Source: Emiliania huxleyi CCMP1516 | Lineage: Eukaryota > Haptophyta > Isochrysidales > Noelaerhabdaceae | Reading direction: 5' to 3' | Length of the DNA stretch: 58,340 nucleotides | NCBI RefSeq assembly: GCF_000372725.1 | Contig: NW_005196756.1 | Location: forward strand, 108,153 to 166,492 | Part shown: piece by piece, positions 1 through 9,775 of the stretch | Position numbering within the stretch: the first letter of the stretch is position 1 | Layout of the letters: the number at the start of each line of letters is the position of its first letter | Translations under genes and position numbers: made by a program | The notes under the pieces: generated by a model | What the model saw: only the letters and a program-made list of their open reading frames with translations | Database searches by the model: none | What the model was told of the DNA's origin: nothing

Positions 1-109
1 TTACTTCTATGTGAGTCAGATCCACGCTGTCCGGTAGTGCCGTGACAGGGCGAGACTAGAGGAAGGGTGAAAGGGGCAACGGGGCAGAGGAGCCAGGCAA
101 GAGCGTCAC

Positions 110-1144
110 CAGCACGCCGCGGTGGGCTCTGGCGAGGAGGCCCGGCTCGAAGACGGTCTCGCCGGTACGGACCGACTTCTCCACGTCGACCGCGCCCAGC
201 AACCGGTCCTGTGGACATGTTCGGGCGTGTTGTTGGAGGTGTGTTGTGAGTCGACCGACATGGAGCAACCTCGGGCGTTCCTCCAGCACGTCCAGAGGGA
301 CCTGCACAAAGGGCGGGTCGATGACCTCTGTCTCCAGCGCATTTGGATCGATCTCGCCTGCGAAGCGTAGCAGGAGAGGGTGAGGTGGGTGGGTGGGGTG
401 GGGTGGGGTGGGGTGGGGTGGGGTGGGGTGGGGGGGGAGGTGGGGTGAGAGGAGGCCGAGCGAGGAGGCAGAGGAGGGAGAGGCGGCGACGGGGTGACAG
501 AGGCTGTGAGCAGGCAGGGAAGATCGAGAGGAGAGGATAGGAGGAGAGAGAGGAGAGAGAGAGGAGAGTGAGGTGAGGTGAGGTGAGGTGAGAAAGGATA
601 CGGGGGGAGGGAGGAAGAAGGGGAGCAGAGGTTGGCAGAGCAGGGCAGAGCAGAGGGCAAGGGCCGGCCCACCAGCGTCAATCTTGGCTTTCAGAAAGGA
701 GTCGTACTCCCCCGACTCGGGGTCGATGTTGAAGGGCGAGTCCTTGAACACCTCGATGGGCGGGAGCAGCTGATGCACCGCCCGCGCCATGACGGACTTT
801 GCTGTGCCGCGCGAGCCGGAGATCACGACGCCGCCGATTCGCGGGTTGACGCCACACAGCAGCAGAGCCGTCTTGATTGCCTCCTGGCCGACGACGGCGG
901 CGAGCGGGAAGACGGACGGGCCGGCTGCATTCAGGTTGGTGAAGGCGGCGCCGGCTGCCGACGCCGCCTCGGCTGCCGACACATCCGCGTCCATCGCGTC
1001 GAGCGCGGCTTTGGCCCTGTCGGCGGCATCACTAGTCGCGGCGGCGCAGGCAGGCCTCCCGGCGCGGGAGGCGGCAGCGACGGTTCGTGCCGGGGCTGTA
1101 GCCGGCTGGAGCGCAGCAGCGCAGGCGTGGAGCAGCACGAGCAT
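110..1144 (-). CDS. chlD: Magnesium chelatase subunit D (ChlD), 5' part only
   Basis: ChlD is the AAA+/VWA subunit of the Mg-chelatase that inserts Mg2+ into protoporphyrin IX in the plastid. The visible protein has a hydrophobic leader (MLVLLHACAAALQPATA), an Ala/Arg-rich stretch, then FPLAAVVGQEAIKTALLL and a Walker A motif GSRGTAKS, followed by HQLLPPIEV and DRLLGAVDVEKSV...FEPGLLAEAHRG-type sequence (here LLARAHRGVL). The spacing fits ChlD better than ChlI. Exon 1 is about 673-1144. Exon 2 starts at 357 (acceptor cttcgcag) and its donor near 260 is not resolved. Exon 3 is about 110-205, and its donor at 109 leads off the window. Intron 1 carries a GGGGT pentanucleotide run. The leader suggests ER plus plastid targeting typical of secondary plastids. 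The gene is cut by the window edge, so the integrator and VWA domains are not seen. Confidence 0.88.
383..446. repeat. GGGGT pentanucleotide microsatellite in chlD intron 1
   Basis: A nearly pure run of ggggt/ggtgg units that is wholly intronic with respect to chlD. On the coding strand it is an ACCCC-type, pyrimidine-rich tract close to the 3' splice site at 358-360. Confidence 0.85.
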
Positions 1145-1284
1145 GATGCAGCTCGGTCGTCAGGATTTGCCGCACTGTGAATTCATTACCTATGTTGGAA
1201 TCCTAGCCAAGCATTTCACGTAAACGCACAACCCCATTTTCACTGTACGTACGTACTAGCTTACTGGTCTCTCTCTCACTGTAT

Positions 1285-1325
1285 GTGGCTCTTACGTACA
1301 TTCCCGGAGGAGGACTGCTGACAGG
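1285..1325 (-). repeat. Dispersed 35-bp repeat module, copy 1
   Basis: The reverse complement contains agcagtcctcctccgggaat followed by gtacgtaagagc. The same block recurs at about 40397-40435 and 46997-47030 on the plus strand. The surrounding 1200-1500 interval shows no credible ORF. Confidence 0.75.
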
Positions 1326-1518
1326 GTTTGCGATGAGGAGTGACCCGAAGGGTTTCTTTCTGGGGGTTAGCGCACCACTAACCGATTTTCGTTCTCGACG
1401 ATCCCCTTCTCCAAGACTTTATATCGACAGCCGCCCCAGCGGGGCCCCGGTCGAACGAGATGCGCCCGCTCCTAACAAACTCTAACACTCACACGTCATT
1501 TGGGGCCTGGAGCCCTGT

Positions 1519-1782
1519 TCACGCGCGCGCGAGACGTGCAGACAGGGTTGCCAGGTGAGAGCGAATGGCGCGGTTCACGCCTCGCACAACAGAGAGAGAG
1601 ATGCGCTCTGCATGGTGGGACATAAAAGAAAGCGAGTACCTGGGCGAGTAGGCCGTGCGGTCGACGCTGCCGCGCGCGGCTTTGCGCGCGAGGCGGCGCA
1701 GCTTGAGAACGGCGGTGGGCGAGAAGCCGCCGCCGAACGTCTCGTGAAAAAAAAATTGGACACAGCGGGGGTTCTCGGCCAC
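1519..1782 (-). pseudogene. C-terminal fragment of a retroelement reverse-transcriptase polyprotein
   Basis: The short ORF contains HETFGGGFSPTAVLKLRRLA, then a segment with MSHHAERISLSVVRGV, ending in a stop. ETFGG-FSP followed by a His-rich helix is typical of the region downstream of the RT domain in protist non-LTR-type retroelements (family knowledge, not searched). The FGGGFSP-encoding DNA (about 60 bp) is nearly identical to 9234-9296, so the two are copies of one family. Upstream RT motifs are missing here and the first codons are unrelated sequence, so this is a truncated copy. Confidence 0.6.
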
Positions 1783-1796
1783 GCTTCGCCGCGTCG

Positions 1797-3116
1797 ATGT
1801 TTGTGTTTCAACGTACTCGAGTATGTGCCTCGCTTGGGGGGGGGCGGGGGGGGGGGGGGGGCAGAAAAGATTTCAAAAAAATGTTCCTGGTCGGTGTAAC
1901 AACAGTCGTGCGGTCAACACAGTCTGGAGTCCCCATGACGGAGTGCGGGCGACGGCCGAGCCTTGTTATCTCGGTGCCCTCGCCATCACTCGACACGGCG
2001 GCAGGACCAAGCATGCTTAGGCCGCAGCCTCCCCCATCGCCGTCGCCAAAGGCACTTTCCCCCCGCGCCCGCTCATACAGCCGGGAGCTGAAGCTCTCCA
2101 ACGGCCCAGCCCACCCGGGCAGCCCGCTGAGCGGCCGTGACGGCGGCCGGGCTGGCGAGCGTGGCAGCTGCAGCAGCCCTCTGAGCCGCGGCAGTGCGTC
2201 CCCGCACGGTTCTCCCTCTGGCTGGAGCAGCGGGTCCGCGGCACAGGCAGCTGGAGCGGCGCGGGCATTGCGCCCGGCCGCCGCAGACCTGGGCCCCTGC
2301 TGGGGCTGGGGCCAGGTGCAGGTCGAAGACAGCGCGTCCCCACGTCCGCCACCACCAGTCGAGTTCAAGCGCTGCAGGAAGAAGGCCGCCATGCAGGGTG
2401 GCACGCATGCGCTCCTTCACCCCTGCGGCAATACGGCATGCGAAGGCTCTCAAGAGCTCACGAACGTGCTAAGCGAGGTGGCCGATGGCATCTCGATCGA
2501 CGTGCTTGCCGCTCTCAGCGATGTCGCAGGTGGAGCACTGCACGGTTCTGCACAGGAAGACCGGGCGCGACGGTTTGCGCGGTTCGCAGAGCTGGCTCAG
2601 TACGAGAAGGAGCTCCGATCTGTCTACGGTGGTCCACGCGCCTCAGCGACAACTAGCGATATTTCGACCGTGTCCTCCACACCCCCACCCCTCTCGCCCG
2701 ACCCCCGAGCCTCGCGTCCCCAGTCGCCCTCACTATCGAGGATGCCGCCATCCCCGGAATCGGCCTCCCCAGTTCAGGCCAACCTCACGCCCTTTGGTGG
2801 GCAGTTGCGTACACCGGCCAAAGGAGTATGCGCCTCGGACGCTGCCTCAACGGATTGGGGCGGGAGGGCGTGGTGGCTTGGCGAGACCGCGCCGTGGTGG
2901 CTCGGCGAGAGGACGCACTCTCCGCGGGGCGAAGACTCGCGACATATTCCGGCAGATACGGAGGAGGACGCCGCGCGGGCGGCGCTTGCCGCAGACGCGG
3001 CCGCCTGCGTCTCGCTCGAGGGCAGCGCATCCGCGCTGGAGTACGACGCGAGCGAGCCGCCGGCGAGTGAGATTGCCGCGATGTGGCTTGGTCGGACCTG
3101 GGCTACGAAGCGTTGA
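1797..3116 (+). CDS. Unknown Ser/Pro-rich protein
   Basis: A long open frame that ends at 3116. The most plausible initiator is the ATG at 1935 (MTECGRRPSLVISVPSPS); the frame is open back to 1797, but that part overlaps a G-homopolymer. The product (about 390 residues from 1935) is rich in Ser, Pro and Ala with many SP/TP dipeptides, which are possible proline-directed phosphorylation sites. A more ordered middle section runs from LLHPCGNTACEGSQELTNVL to FAELAQYEKELRSVYGGP. I recognise no domain. Amino-acid composition and frame length support a real gene, but introns were not excluded. Confidence 0.5.
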   Translation: MFVFQRTRVCASLGGGRGGGGGRKDFKKMFLVGVTTVVRSTQSGVPMTECGRRPSLVISVPSPSLDTAAGPSMLRPQPPPSPSPKALSPRARSYSRELKLSNGPAHPGSPLSGRDGGRAGERGSCSSPLSRGSASPHGSPSGWSSGSAAQAAGAARALRPAAADLGPCWGWGQVQVEDSASPRPPPPVEFKRCRKKAAMQGGTHALLHPCGNTACEGSQELTNVLSEVADGISIDVLAALSDVAGGALHGSAQEDRARRFARFAELAQYEKELRSVYGGPRASATTSDISTVSSTPPPLSPDPRASRPQSPSLSRMPPSPESASPVQANLTPFGGQLRTPAKGVCASDAASTDWGGRAWWLGETAPWWLGERTHSPRGEDSRHIPADTEEDAARAALAADAAACVSLEGSASALEYDASEPPASEIAAMWLGRTWATKR

Positions 3117-3750
3117 CTTCAGCTCGCGCGAGATTTGCACGACCGAGGCAAGAGAAATTGAAAGGCGCTTTGTAGAATTGTGCATTATTAGTTAGTCAGG
3201 GGAGGGGGGTGCTCTTTCGCTCGCTGGAGGTTGTAGGAATCTACTAGTATGTATGTATGTAGGAAGGTGAAGAACAGTCAGGCCTCGAGAGTCAGGCCTC
3301 CTAGTTTCTTAATGTGAGTGAGTAGTCTTGATACGAAACCACGACGACACACACCAGTCGACTCGTATCGGTTGCCTCCATGAACGGCGGAGCTATTCTC
3401 GCGCCCACACCACACCTGGCTCCAACGTGGACACGCCCATAGCTGGGGACACTACTAGGTCACGCATGGCATCAGAAGTTTTATCTCTGGGCCCCGAAAG
3501 GCATCTCTAGCAGCATCGTTACGCATGCGCCCTCCCCTCCTGGGCGCATGCGCCTCACATCTCGCCAGAGCATAAGCCCTTGGTGCACACACACACACTC
3601 CTAGTTTCTTAGTGTGTGGTAAAGAAAAAGAACTTACTTTTTCTGCGCCGCGAGTAGGCGTCGGTCGCAGGGGAAAGCCGTGTCGCCTTCCCCGTAGACT
3701 GCGGCGAGGCGCACGAGCGCCGAAAGCTCGCGGCGCTCTCGAGCGCCAGG
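3117..3750. other. Intergenic region with a 300-bp insertion-like segment
   Basis: No gene is seen. An 18-bp direct repeat with one mismatch (ctcctagtttctta.tgtg) occurs at 3298-3315 and 3598-3615. Just inside the first copy, 3312-3385 matches 10797-10873 in reverse complement. This looks like a short retroposed or transposed insertion with a target-site duplication. A GTATGTAT run lies at 3247-3262 and an ACACAC run at 3585-3598. Confidence 0.5.
3312..3385 (+). repeat. Dispersed 75-bp repeat, copy 1
   Basis: About 74 bp (gatacgaaaccacgacgaca and flanks) match the reverse complement of 10797-10873 with only a few differences. Confidence 0.85.
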
Positions 3751-4398
3751 TTGGCCGCGTCAGTCTGCTCTGCATCGCTGCGACCCTTCACAAGCCGCCT
3801 CCGCCTCCCTGATATGTTGCGACCCTCCACGTCCGCTGACCTTTCTGGTGCTGCCGCAACTTGCCCCATTCCCGGCACTTCGGGGACGATGGTGGAACCG
3901 AGGTCTCGCCCATGCAGCCCTGACGTTGCCCCGGCTAACATCTGTGACATATGCGGCGAGAAATTCACCAGGCACATCAACCTGCGGCGGCACATGCAGA
4001 GGCAGCACGAGCATCTGGCGTACTTCCCATGTGGCAAGTGCGGCAAAGGCTACAAGAGCTATCGTGATGCAAACGACCACGAGAGGCTTTGCACGCACGG
4101 TGGCGACCTCATCCAGTGCAACGTGTGCAAGTCGCGATTTGCTACGCCGTGGCAGTGGAAAAAGCACGTGGCCTCGTCGATGCACCGGGGCTACTCCATG
4201 GTGGCGGGTAGTGCGTGGCTCGCTGCGGCCGAGCGGCTTGGTGAGGGAGCCGATGCGCCCGAGCTAGAGGTAGAGGTTCTCTGTGCGTTCAACACCGGCC
4301 CTTCTCCCACGCAGCAGGCGCCGGTGAGCCCAGCCACCCACGAGGAGGGAGGTCTTGGAGTGTCCATCGATGACCTCGCAGCTGAATTTCATTTCTGA
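3751..4398 (+). CDS. C2H2-type zinc-finger protein
   Basis: A 215-residue intronless frame, probably a nucleic-acid-binding regulator. Three consecutive finger-like units lie at residues about 64-140. The first is CDICGEKFTRHINLRRH with QRQH, a canonical C-x2-C-x12-H-x4-H. The second is CGKCGKGYKSYRDANDHERLC, with Cys as the last ligand. The third is CNVCKSRFATPWQWKKHV with SSMH. The N-terminus is Ser/Pro-rich. The tail ends in an acidic/hydrophobic patch (VSIDDLAAEFHF) that might be an activation segment, which is inference. An AATAAA lies at 4518-4523, 120 bases after the stop. An internal ATG at residue 22 is an alternative start. Confidence 0.8.
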   Translation: MAASVCSASLRPFTSRLRLPDMLRPSTSADLSGAAATCPIPGTSGTMVEPRSRPCSPDVAPANICDICGEKFTRHINLRRHMQRQHEHLAYFPCGKCGKGYKSYRDANDHERLCTHGGDLIQCNVCKSRFATPWQWKKHVASSMHRGYSMVAGSAWLAAAERLGEGADAPELEVEVLCAFNTGPSPTQQAPVSPATHEEGGLGVSIDDLAAEFHF

Positions 4399-4596
4399 GT
4401 GCTGCTGTTTCGTGGGGTTACGTGTGCCACGCCACGCTGTGTATTTTTAGAGTATGTTTGGGACATATCTCTCTCTCTCACCGCCAAGCCTAAAATTACG
4501 AGCCTAATTGAAAACGCAATAAACCACGCGGGTCGTTTCAGCCTGGACCCACCGTGGAGCGCAATCTACGAGCTTTTCTAGAAGCTTGCTGTTTCT

Positions 4597-4760
4597 TCAG
4601 CTGCCGTCCGCCGCTCCATCCTCGCCGACGCCGGCCGCTCCGCCCTCGCCGACGCCGGCCGCTTCGCCCTCGCCGCCGTCCGCCTCTCCTCCATCGACGC
4701 CGGCGGCCTCGCCCTGGCCGTCGCCACCGCCGCCGTCCGCCGCCGTGTCGCTCGACGCAG
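4597..4760 (-). repeat. Low-complexity Gly/Ala/Glu-coding repeat
   Basis: Imperfect 24-27-bp repeats (tccgccctcgccgacgccgg) encode the acidic, Ala/Gly-rich C-terminal tail (GEGEAAGVGEGGAAGVGEDG) of the bromodomain protein. Confidence 0.6.
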
Positions 4761-7700
4761 CGCCCGTCATCGGCGCCACAAGCGTCGCCTCGGCGAAACC
4801 CGCGCCAAGGCTGGCCGGCGCAGCGCCCTCGCTGTCACCGGGCAGCTCGAGCGCGGAGGCAAGACCGGCGCTTGCCGCAACGACGGCGTCGCCGACAAGG
4901 CCCGGCGCGAGGGCTGCGCCGGAGTCGGCTGGCGCGCCTTCCATCGCCACGTTCTCCTCTGCCGGCGGTGGCGACAGCATCGCTCCATCCCCTGGCGCCT
5001 CTCCCTCTCCGCCGCCACCGCCGCCCGCCTCCTCCTCGCCGCCAGCTCCCGCCTCTCCACCCGCAGAGCTGCCGCCCGCCTGGGCACCTCCCACTCCGCC
5101 CTGATAGCCTTTGCCGTCGGCCGCCTGGTCCCCAGACGACGGGTGGGGCAGAGCGAGAAGAGGAGCAAACTTCTTGCTCGCAGCGGCGCGCAGCGTGACA
5201 GCAGCCTTGTACACGAACGAGCCGTCCTGGTTGTATGCCATAGCATTCGACCAAATGAGCTCCACGTCGGCGGCGAGGTCGGCGACGGAGGCGTAGGCGC
5301 CGCTCTTCAGCCGCTTGAGCACTGTCCCGAGGTCCATGGGCCGCGGGACGACGGTCGGGTAGTCTGGCAGCCCCAAAGCCTCCCAATCCACCGGCTCGGC
5401 GAAAATGTCGCCTGGCGAGGGGTACGGTAGTCAGGAGGGAGAAGCGCGCGTGGCGAGACCTCTGGTCGGCGAGTCTTGCCGTTCTTCATCCGAATGAGTT
5501 GCTCGATCACCGGGGCAGCGGCGGCGAGCGGGTCCAACGGGGCCACTGGCTTGGAAGACGGCTTGGGCGGCTTGGCCTTCTTCGGCTTAGCGGCCTTGGC
5601 GCATTGCGCCTGCAGTTCAAAGCTGGACTCATCAGCTACCTGCGACTGCGGGCATCGCCACCTCTGCTCGTTCGCCTCGACCCAGCCCGGCGGCGCACGG
5701 CCGACAATATCCCACTCCTCGGTGTCGGCGTTTGCCCTGGTCTTGACCATCTCGATCGCCTCCATGATGTGGCAGCGGCCTGTACACACATTGCCACCTC
5801 ACCCACTCTCCTCTCACCGCGCCTTGACACGCACGACGTGGCGGCGCCTGCGCCGACGTCGACCTCGCCGCCGATCTCTTCTGGCACGAGCATCCAGCGG
5901 GGCCGTCCGTCTGCGACATGGCCGCACGGCGCTGGCTTTGCGAAAACGCCTATCGAGGCCACGTGCCGACCGCGTCGCGGACGGCTCCTCGGGGCGGGGA
6001 TCGAGCTGGTGAACGCGCCTCGCTGCTCGAGCGGCGCGACGCGGCACCACTGTAAGTCCGGCAAGTACGTGAGCACGTACCTGCGGACACGTCTCGGGTG
6101 CGGCACACACAGACACGAGACGGGGCCGGGGCGGCGAGCACGCGGTGCCAGTACGAATAGTCGTCCTCGCCGTCGATTGCGACGACGCGGTTCACCAAAT
6201 GCAGCAGAGGTGGCGGCTTTGGCAGCCCAGCGGCAAGGATCGCCTCCTCTGGCTCGTCGAGGGGCTTGATCTGCAGCCACGTGTCCTTCTTGACCCAAGC
6301 AGAGAGCTGGAGCCCCTTGATTCGGTCCGCGTTGAGCGCGCGCAACTCCTTTGGGTCCATCCCGAGCCCCTCCGCCGTCTTCTTAAACGGCGCGTCCTCC
6401 TGGAGTAGGGAGGTGTGGATGTGGACCGGAGTGGGCTGCTTAGCAATGACTAGTCGTGTGAGGGGACCGCGCTCTCCTGCACGACGTGCCACGCCGAATC
6501 GCGCCACGCGCGCGCGCGCTCGTCCGCCGCCGCCTTCGCGTCCTCGATGGCTTGGATGAACGCGGCGCGCTTGCCGCTCGGTCGGACAGCGGGGCGCTCT
6601 TCCAGCATCAGCGGCCTAGTCGCAACGAGTGCGGTGCGTGAAGGCCCTCGAGCACTCCTCGAGGATCATCTTCATGAATGGCACGAGCAACCTCGACGCG
6701 CGCAGCGTGTCGCCTTCGATGCTCTCCAGCACCATGCCAGTCTCCCCCACCCCGGCTGCACTCGCACCCGTGGGCCGCCGACGCAAACGGCGCGCCATCA
6801 TGTACGAGGGCTCCGCATTCGCCGGGTCATCCTCAGGAAACGTCCAGTGGCAATACTCTTCCGCCTAAGGCACGGAGCGGAGAGAGCTGGGAACCAACAT
6901 CGGCGGTCCCTCCGCGCGGCGAGAGCTTTCAGCCTCGTGCGCAGACTGGCGGAGGATAAGCCGCGTGCCCTGCAGCAGCTCCGAGGAGACCTGTGCAGCA
7001 GCGTGTGCACGAGGAGTGGAACGACGGTGCGGAAGGGCGGGCGGGCGGGGGGGGGGGGGGGATCGGATTAGTGTGGCATCGACCTGCAGCCCCTTGATAT
7101 GCGTGTTCAGCCGCAGCAGCTCGCGCGGCTCCATGCCGAGCCCGCGAGCGCAATCCTTGAAGCTCATGTCCGCCGCCACGGTGTGCCACTCGTCTCGCAT
7201 GGAGGCAGAACCTGCTCGCACCGCCTGCAACGAAAATAACAGAACCACCGAAAGGGTGCAGGGTCGGATGAAAAGGTGTGCGCGCGGTGAGATGCGCAAG
7301 TGACGGATGGCGAGTGGGCGAATGCCTGCACGTCGACCGGTGCCGGAACCAGCAGCCGCGTGTCGCGCTTGAGCCGGTCCTCGCCGCTGAGCCTCGGCAG
7401 TTTGGCGCGGTTCAGGAAGATGAGATCGAAAAGTGGCACGCCGAGCCGAACGGCGATCTGCGCGACCGTCTCGTCAGCACCTATCCGTCGCATGTCCGAG
7501 CCTGAGACACCCTCGTGCTGCGGGCGCCCGCCGCCTCGCGACAGCACGCCGTCGGTGCGATGCGTCGAGTGCGGCGACGCCACCCACGAAGCTTTGCTCG
7601 GAGGCTTCTCTGCCTTTCGCTTCTTCGCGCTCGCCTTGCCCTTTGGCTTCCACTCCTCCTCCTCCTCCGCCTCCACCTCCGCCACGCGCTCTTTCTTGCG

Positions 7701-8459
7701 GCGCGTCACCGTCACGGCGCCCACGCGGACGAAGCCCATTCGCTCGTAAAAGGGTATCGAGTTGTCGGTCGCTTGCGCGACGAGGTACTCGTACGGCGGC
7801 TCGCTCGAGCTCTCGAGCACGTCAATGACTAGCTGCACGAGCCACCGCCCGCAGCCGAGCGCGCCGAGCAAGGAGAGCTCGGCGATCCGCGGCCAGACGA
7901 CGCCCTCGTTGTCCGGGTCCCCCGCGTGCAGCTGCGCCTGCGGGGCGAGGCTCTCCGTTCACGCTTCAAGAATGAGGGGAGATTCTCCCACCACCCGCGC
8001 CGTGCGCGCCTGCAGCTCGTCGGCGAGCGACCCGTCCTCGTCCACGCGTGGAGTCCGCCCCTGGGACTCGCCGTGATCGGTCGCGAGCTCAACGGCCGGC
8101 GAGAGGGAGTCCCAGCGGAAGTCGGCGTGCCAGGTCGTGAACGTAGTGCATGTCACAAACCCCTGCAGCCAGCCGTCCTCGCGAGAGACCGCGAGGTAGC
8201 CGAGCAACGGGTCGTCCACGTCGAGCCGGTCTGCCATGTACTCGAGCGAGAGCGGCTTTGACGCGTCACGCGCGCACGACGCGCGCCTCCGCAAAGCCTC
8301 GTTCACCATCTGCACCATCTCGCCGAGCAGCGTCAGCCAGATTTCTCGCGGCGGGCGGATGATTGCCGTGCCCACCATGTCGGGCGCGGCATTCGGAATC
8401 TGCCGGGGCTCGTACTTGGCCTCGTGCACGGGCGGCAGAGCGAACCGCCTCGCCAGCAT
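4597..8459 (-). CDS. GNAT acetyltransferase / LysM-like / bromodomain fusion protein, multi-exon
   Basis: Exons read on the minus strand. The N-terminal exon (8459 to about 7990; MLARRFALPPVHEAKYEPRQ) starts a GNAT fold. After an intron comes DPDNEGVVWPRIAELSLLG, the acetyl-CoA loop LGALGCGRWLVQ and NSIPFYERMGFVRVG, the classic GNAT motifs A and B. A Lys/Glu-rich linker follows. At least three LysM-like units are seen: ETVAQIAVRLGVPLFDLIFLN (about 7470), MSFKDCARGLGMEPRELLRLN joined to SSELLQGTRLILR, and FKKTAEGLGMDPKELRALN (about 6390). A conserved YVLTYLPDLQWCRVAPLEQR block and RPRWMLVPEEIGGEVDV follow. The bromodomain starts VIEQLIRMKNG, is joined by a GC-AG intron to DIFAEPVDWEALGLPDYPTV, and continues with RPMDLGTVL and SNAMAYNQDGS. 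A Gly/Ala/Glu-rich tail ends at 4597. The likely role is acetyl-lysine writing and reading on chromatin. Exon borders are approximate, and the start could lie further upstream. Confidence 0.72.
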
Positions 8460-8469
8460 GCCTGCTACG

Positions 8470-9160
8470 GTGGACCGGGAGCCTCTCCAGGAGCGCCGTG
8501 AAAGCCCGGAGGATAGGGCGCCTAAAAAGAATTTTAAAGAAGTGGAAAAAAAACACTGCCGGGAGTACCAGTCGGAGGTGAAGATCCGTGAAGCGGAGGC
8601 GAGACCTCGGCCAAAGAAGAGACATCAGAAACGGCTACAGCGGCCGTCAGGCGACGCTCGGCTGGCGAATAAAAGAGCGAATCAGGGAGAACCGGAGCCC
8701 TGGGAATGCGGGCGGTGGAACCCCGGGACGGGAAGCTGAGTGAGGACCTGTGTACGTGCGTGGTGTACAGTGTCATGTCTACTAGCTCCGAGTAGAGGGG
8801 GCGTTCTGAAGTTAAGGGGAAACCCGGTACACGGAACCAACCCTCGGAGACCCGTGTTTACTTTAAGGCCCTTGCCCTGCGAACGCGCACCCCCGGGGCT
8901 AGGGCTCTCTTGCCCGCAACCCGATGCCAATCATCCGGCCCGCTGGGTGCGCTTCTGAGCTCCCCGGCCCTGGATGTGCGGTTACTGATTGCACTCCAAG
9001 TGCTCCAAGTGCGAGCGCGACTTTGCGCGCGAGGAGTGGGACGACCGCGAGGTGGCATGAAGGTTGCAGCGAGAATCGGCGAGAGACTGCGAAGAGAGAT
9101 AGGAAGAGGCGGACGCCCAAGGGTGGGCGACGGCTAGCGCATCACACCCCTCTCCTTAAA
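8470..9160. other. Intergenic, repeat-derived
   Basis: No convincing gene. Segment 8893-9010 is a roughly 120-bp repeat whose reverse complement lies at 46672-46797; both contain cactccaagtgctccaagtg and cccgctgggtgcgcttct. Confidence 0.6.
8893..9010 (+). repeat. Dispersed 120-bp repeat, copy 1
   Basis: Shares gggctagggctctcttgccc, ccggcccgctgggtgcgctt and gagctccccggccctggatg, in order, with the reverse complement of 46672-46797. Confidence 0.85.
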
Positions 9161-9240
9161 ATCCCTGTGTGGTGGCGGCGTGCCGTTCTCCCATCCCTCC
9201 CTTGGGTTATCCGTTTTCTTTCTTTCTTTTGCGCGCGAGG
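9152..9240 (-). repeat. Dispersed repeat with TTTC microsatellite, copy 1
   Basis: ctccttaaaatccctgtgtg, ggcggcgtgccgttctccca and a TTTC run match the reverse complement of 16245-16345. A weaker relative lies at 28296-28320. Confidence 0.75.
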
Positions 9241-9419
9241 CGGCGCAGCTTGAGAACGGCGGTGGGCGAGAAGCCGCCGCCGAACGTCTCGTGGAGCAGC
9301 AGGTTGAAGTTGTTGCGCTTGACAAAGATCGCGTCGTGGTAGAAACCGCGATGCGCGCCTTGACGTAGCCGTGGCCGTTCTTGTGGTCGAAGGGTTGGCC
9401 GGGCTTTGTTTTTGTCGGA

Positions 9420-9578
9420 CAGCCCAAACCAGCTCTCAGACTCAGGGAAACTCGCGAGTTTCCAGAATGGAGCACCAAACACCCTCTGTTTTCCCTGGAA
9501 ATTTCCGGAAACGCAAAGTGCTGGGGACCCTCTGTTTTCCTTTTTGTTTGCCGGAAAACCTCGTACAGGCCAACCTAC
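9420..9578 (+). repeat. Dispersed repeat (gaaactcgcgag family), copy 1
   Basis: accagctctcagactcaggg, aaactcgcgagtttcc, ggaaatttccggaaacgcaa, agtgctgggga and tttgtttgccggaaaa recur in the same order and orientation at 46420-46590. Confidence 0.9.
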
Positions 9579-9775
9579 ACTAAGCGAGTACCCGGGGTTT
9601 GCCCCCCGAAACTGGCACGGGGAACCTTAAGCGATTCCGATTGATTGTCCTCCGTCGGTGGGGATAGTTCGCCATATAATTGAGGATAGCGTTTGTCAGA
9701 GAATGGACATTTGCATGAAAGGCGTCTCGGGCATTCCGAAAAAAGAGACGTGACGGAGGTGACCGCCTTCGAAAG
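9579..9775 (+). repeat. 195-bp direct repeat, left copy
   Basis: Begins cctacactaagcgagtaccc and runs through the segment ending ggcgtctcgggcattccgaa. It matches 10979-11175 with about 90% identity by eye and in the same orientation, so the RT remnant is bracketed by the two copies. A 23-bp stretch (9594-9616) also occurs inverted at 58044-58066. Confidence 0.88.

Noticed and set aside
110..1144. Possible ChlI rather than ChlD
   Set aside because: The IGGVVISGSRGTAKSVMA and HQLLPPIEV pattern and the spacing to DRLLGAVDVEKSV follow ChlD; ChlI has different residues around these points.
4554..5198. Plus-strand Arg/Pro-rich frame opposite the bromodomain gene tail
   Set aside because: It is the shadow of the repetitive Gly/Ala/Glu-coding tail and has no domain or codon support.
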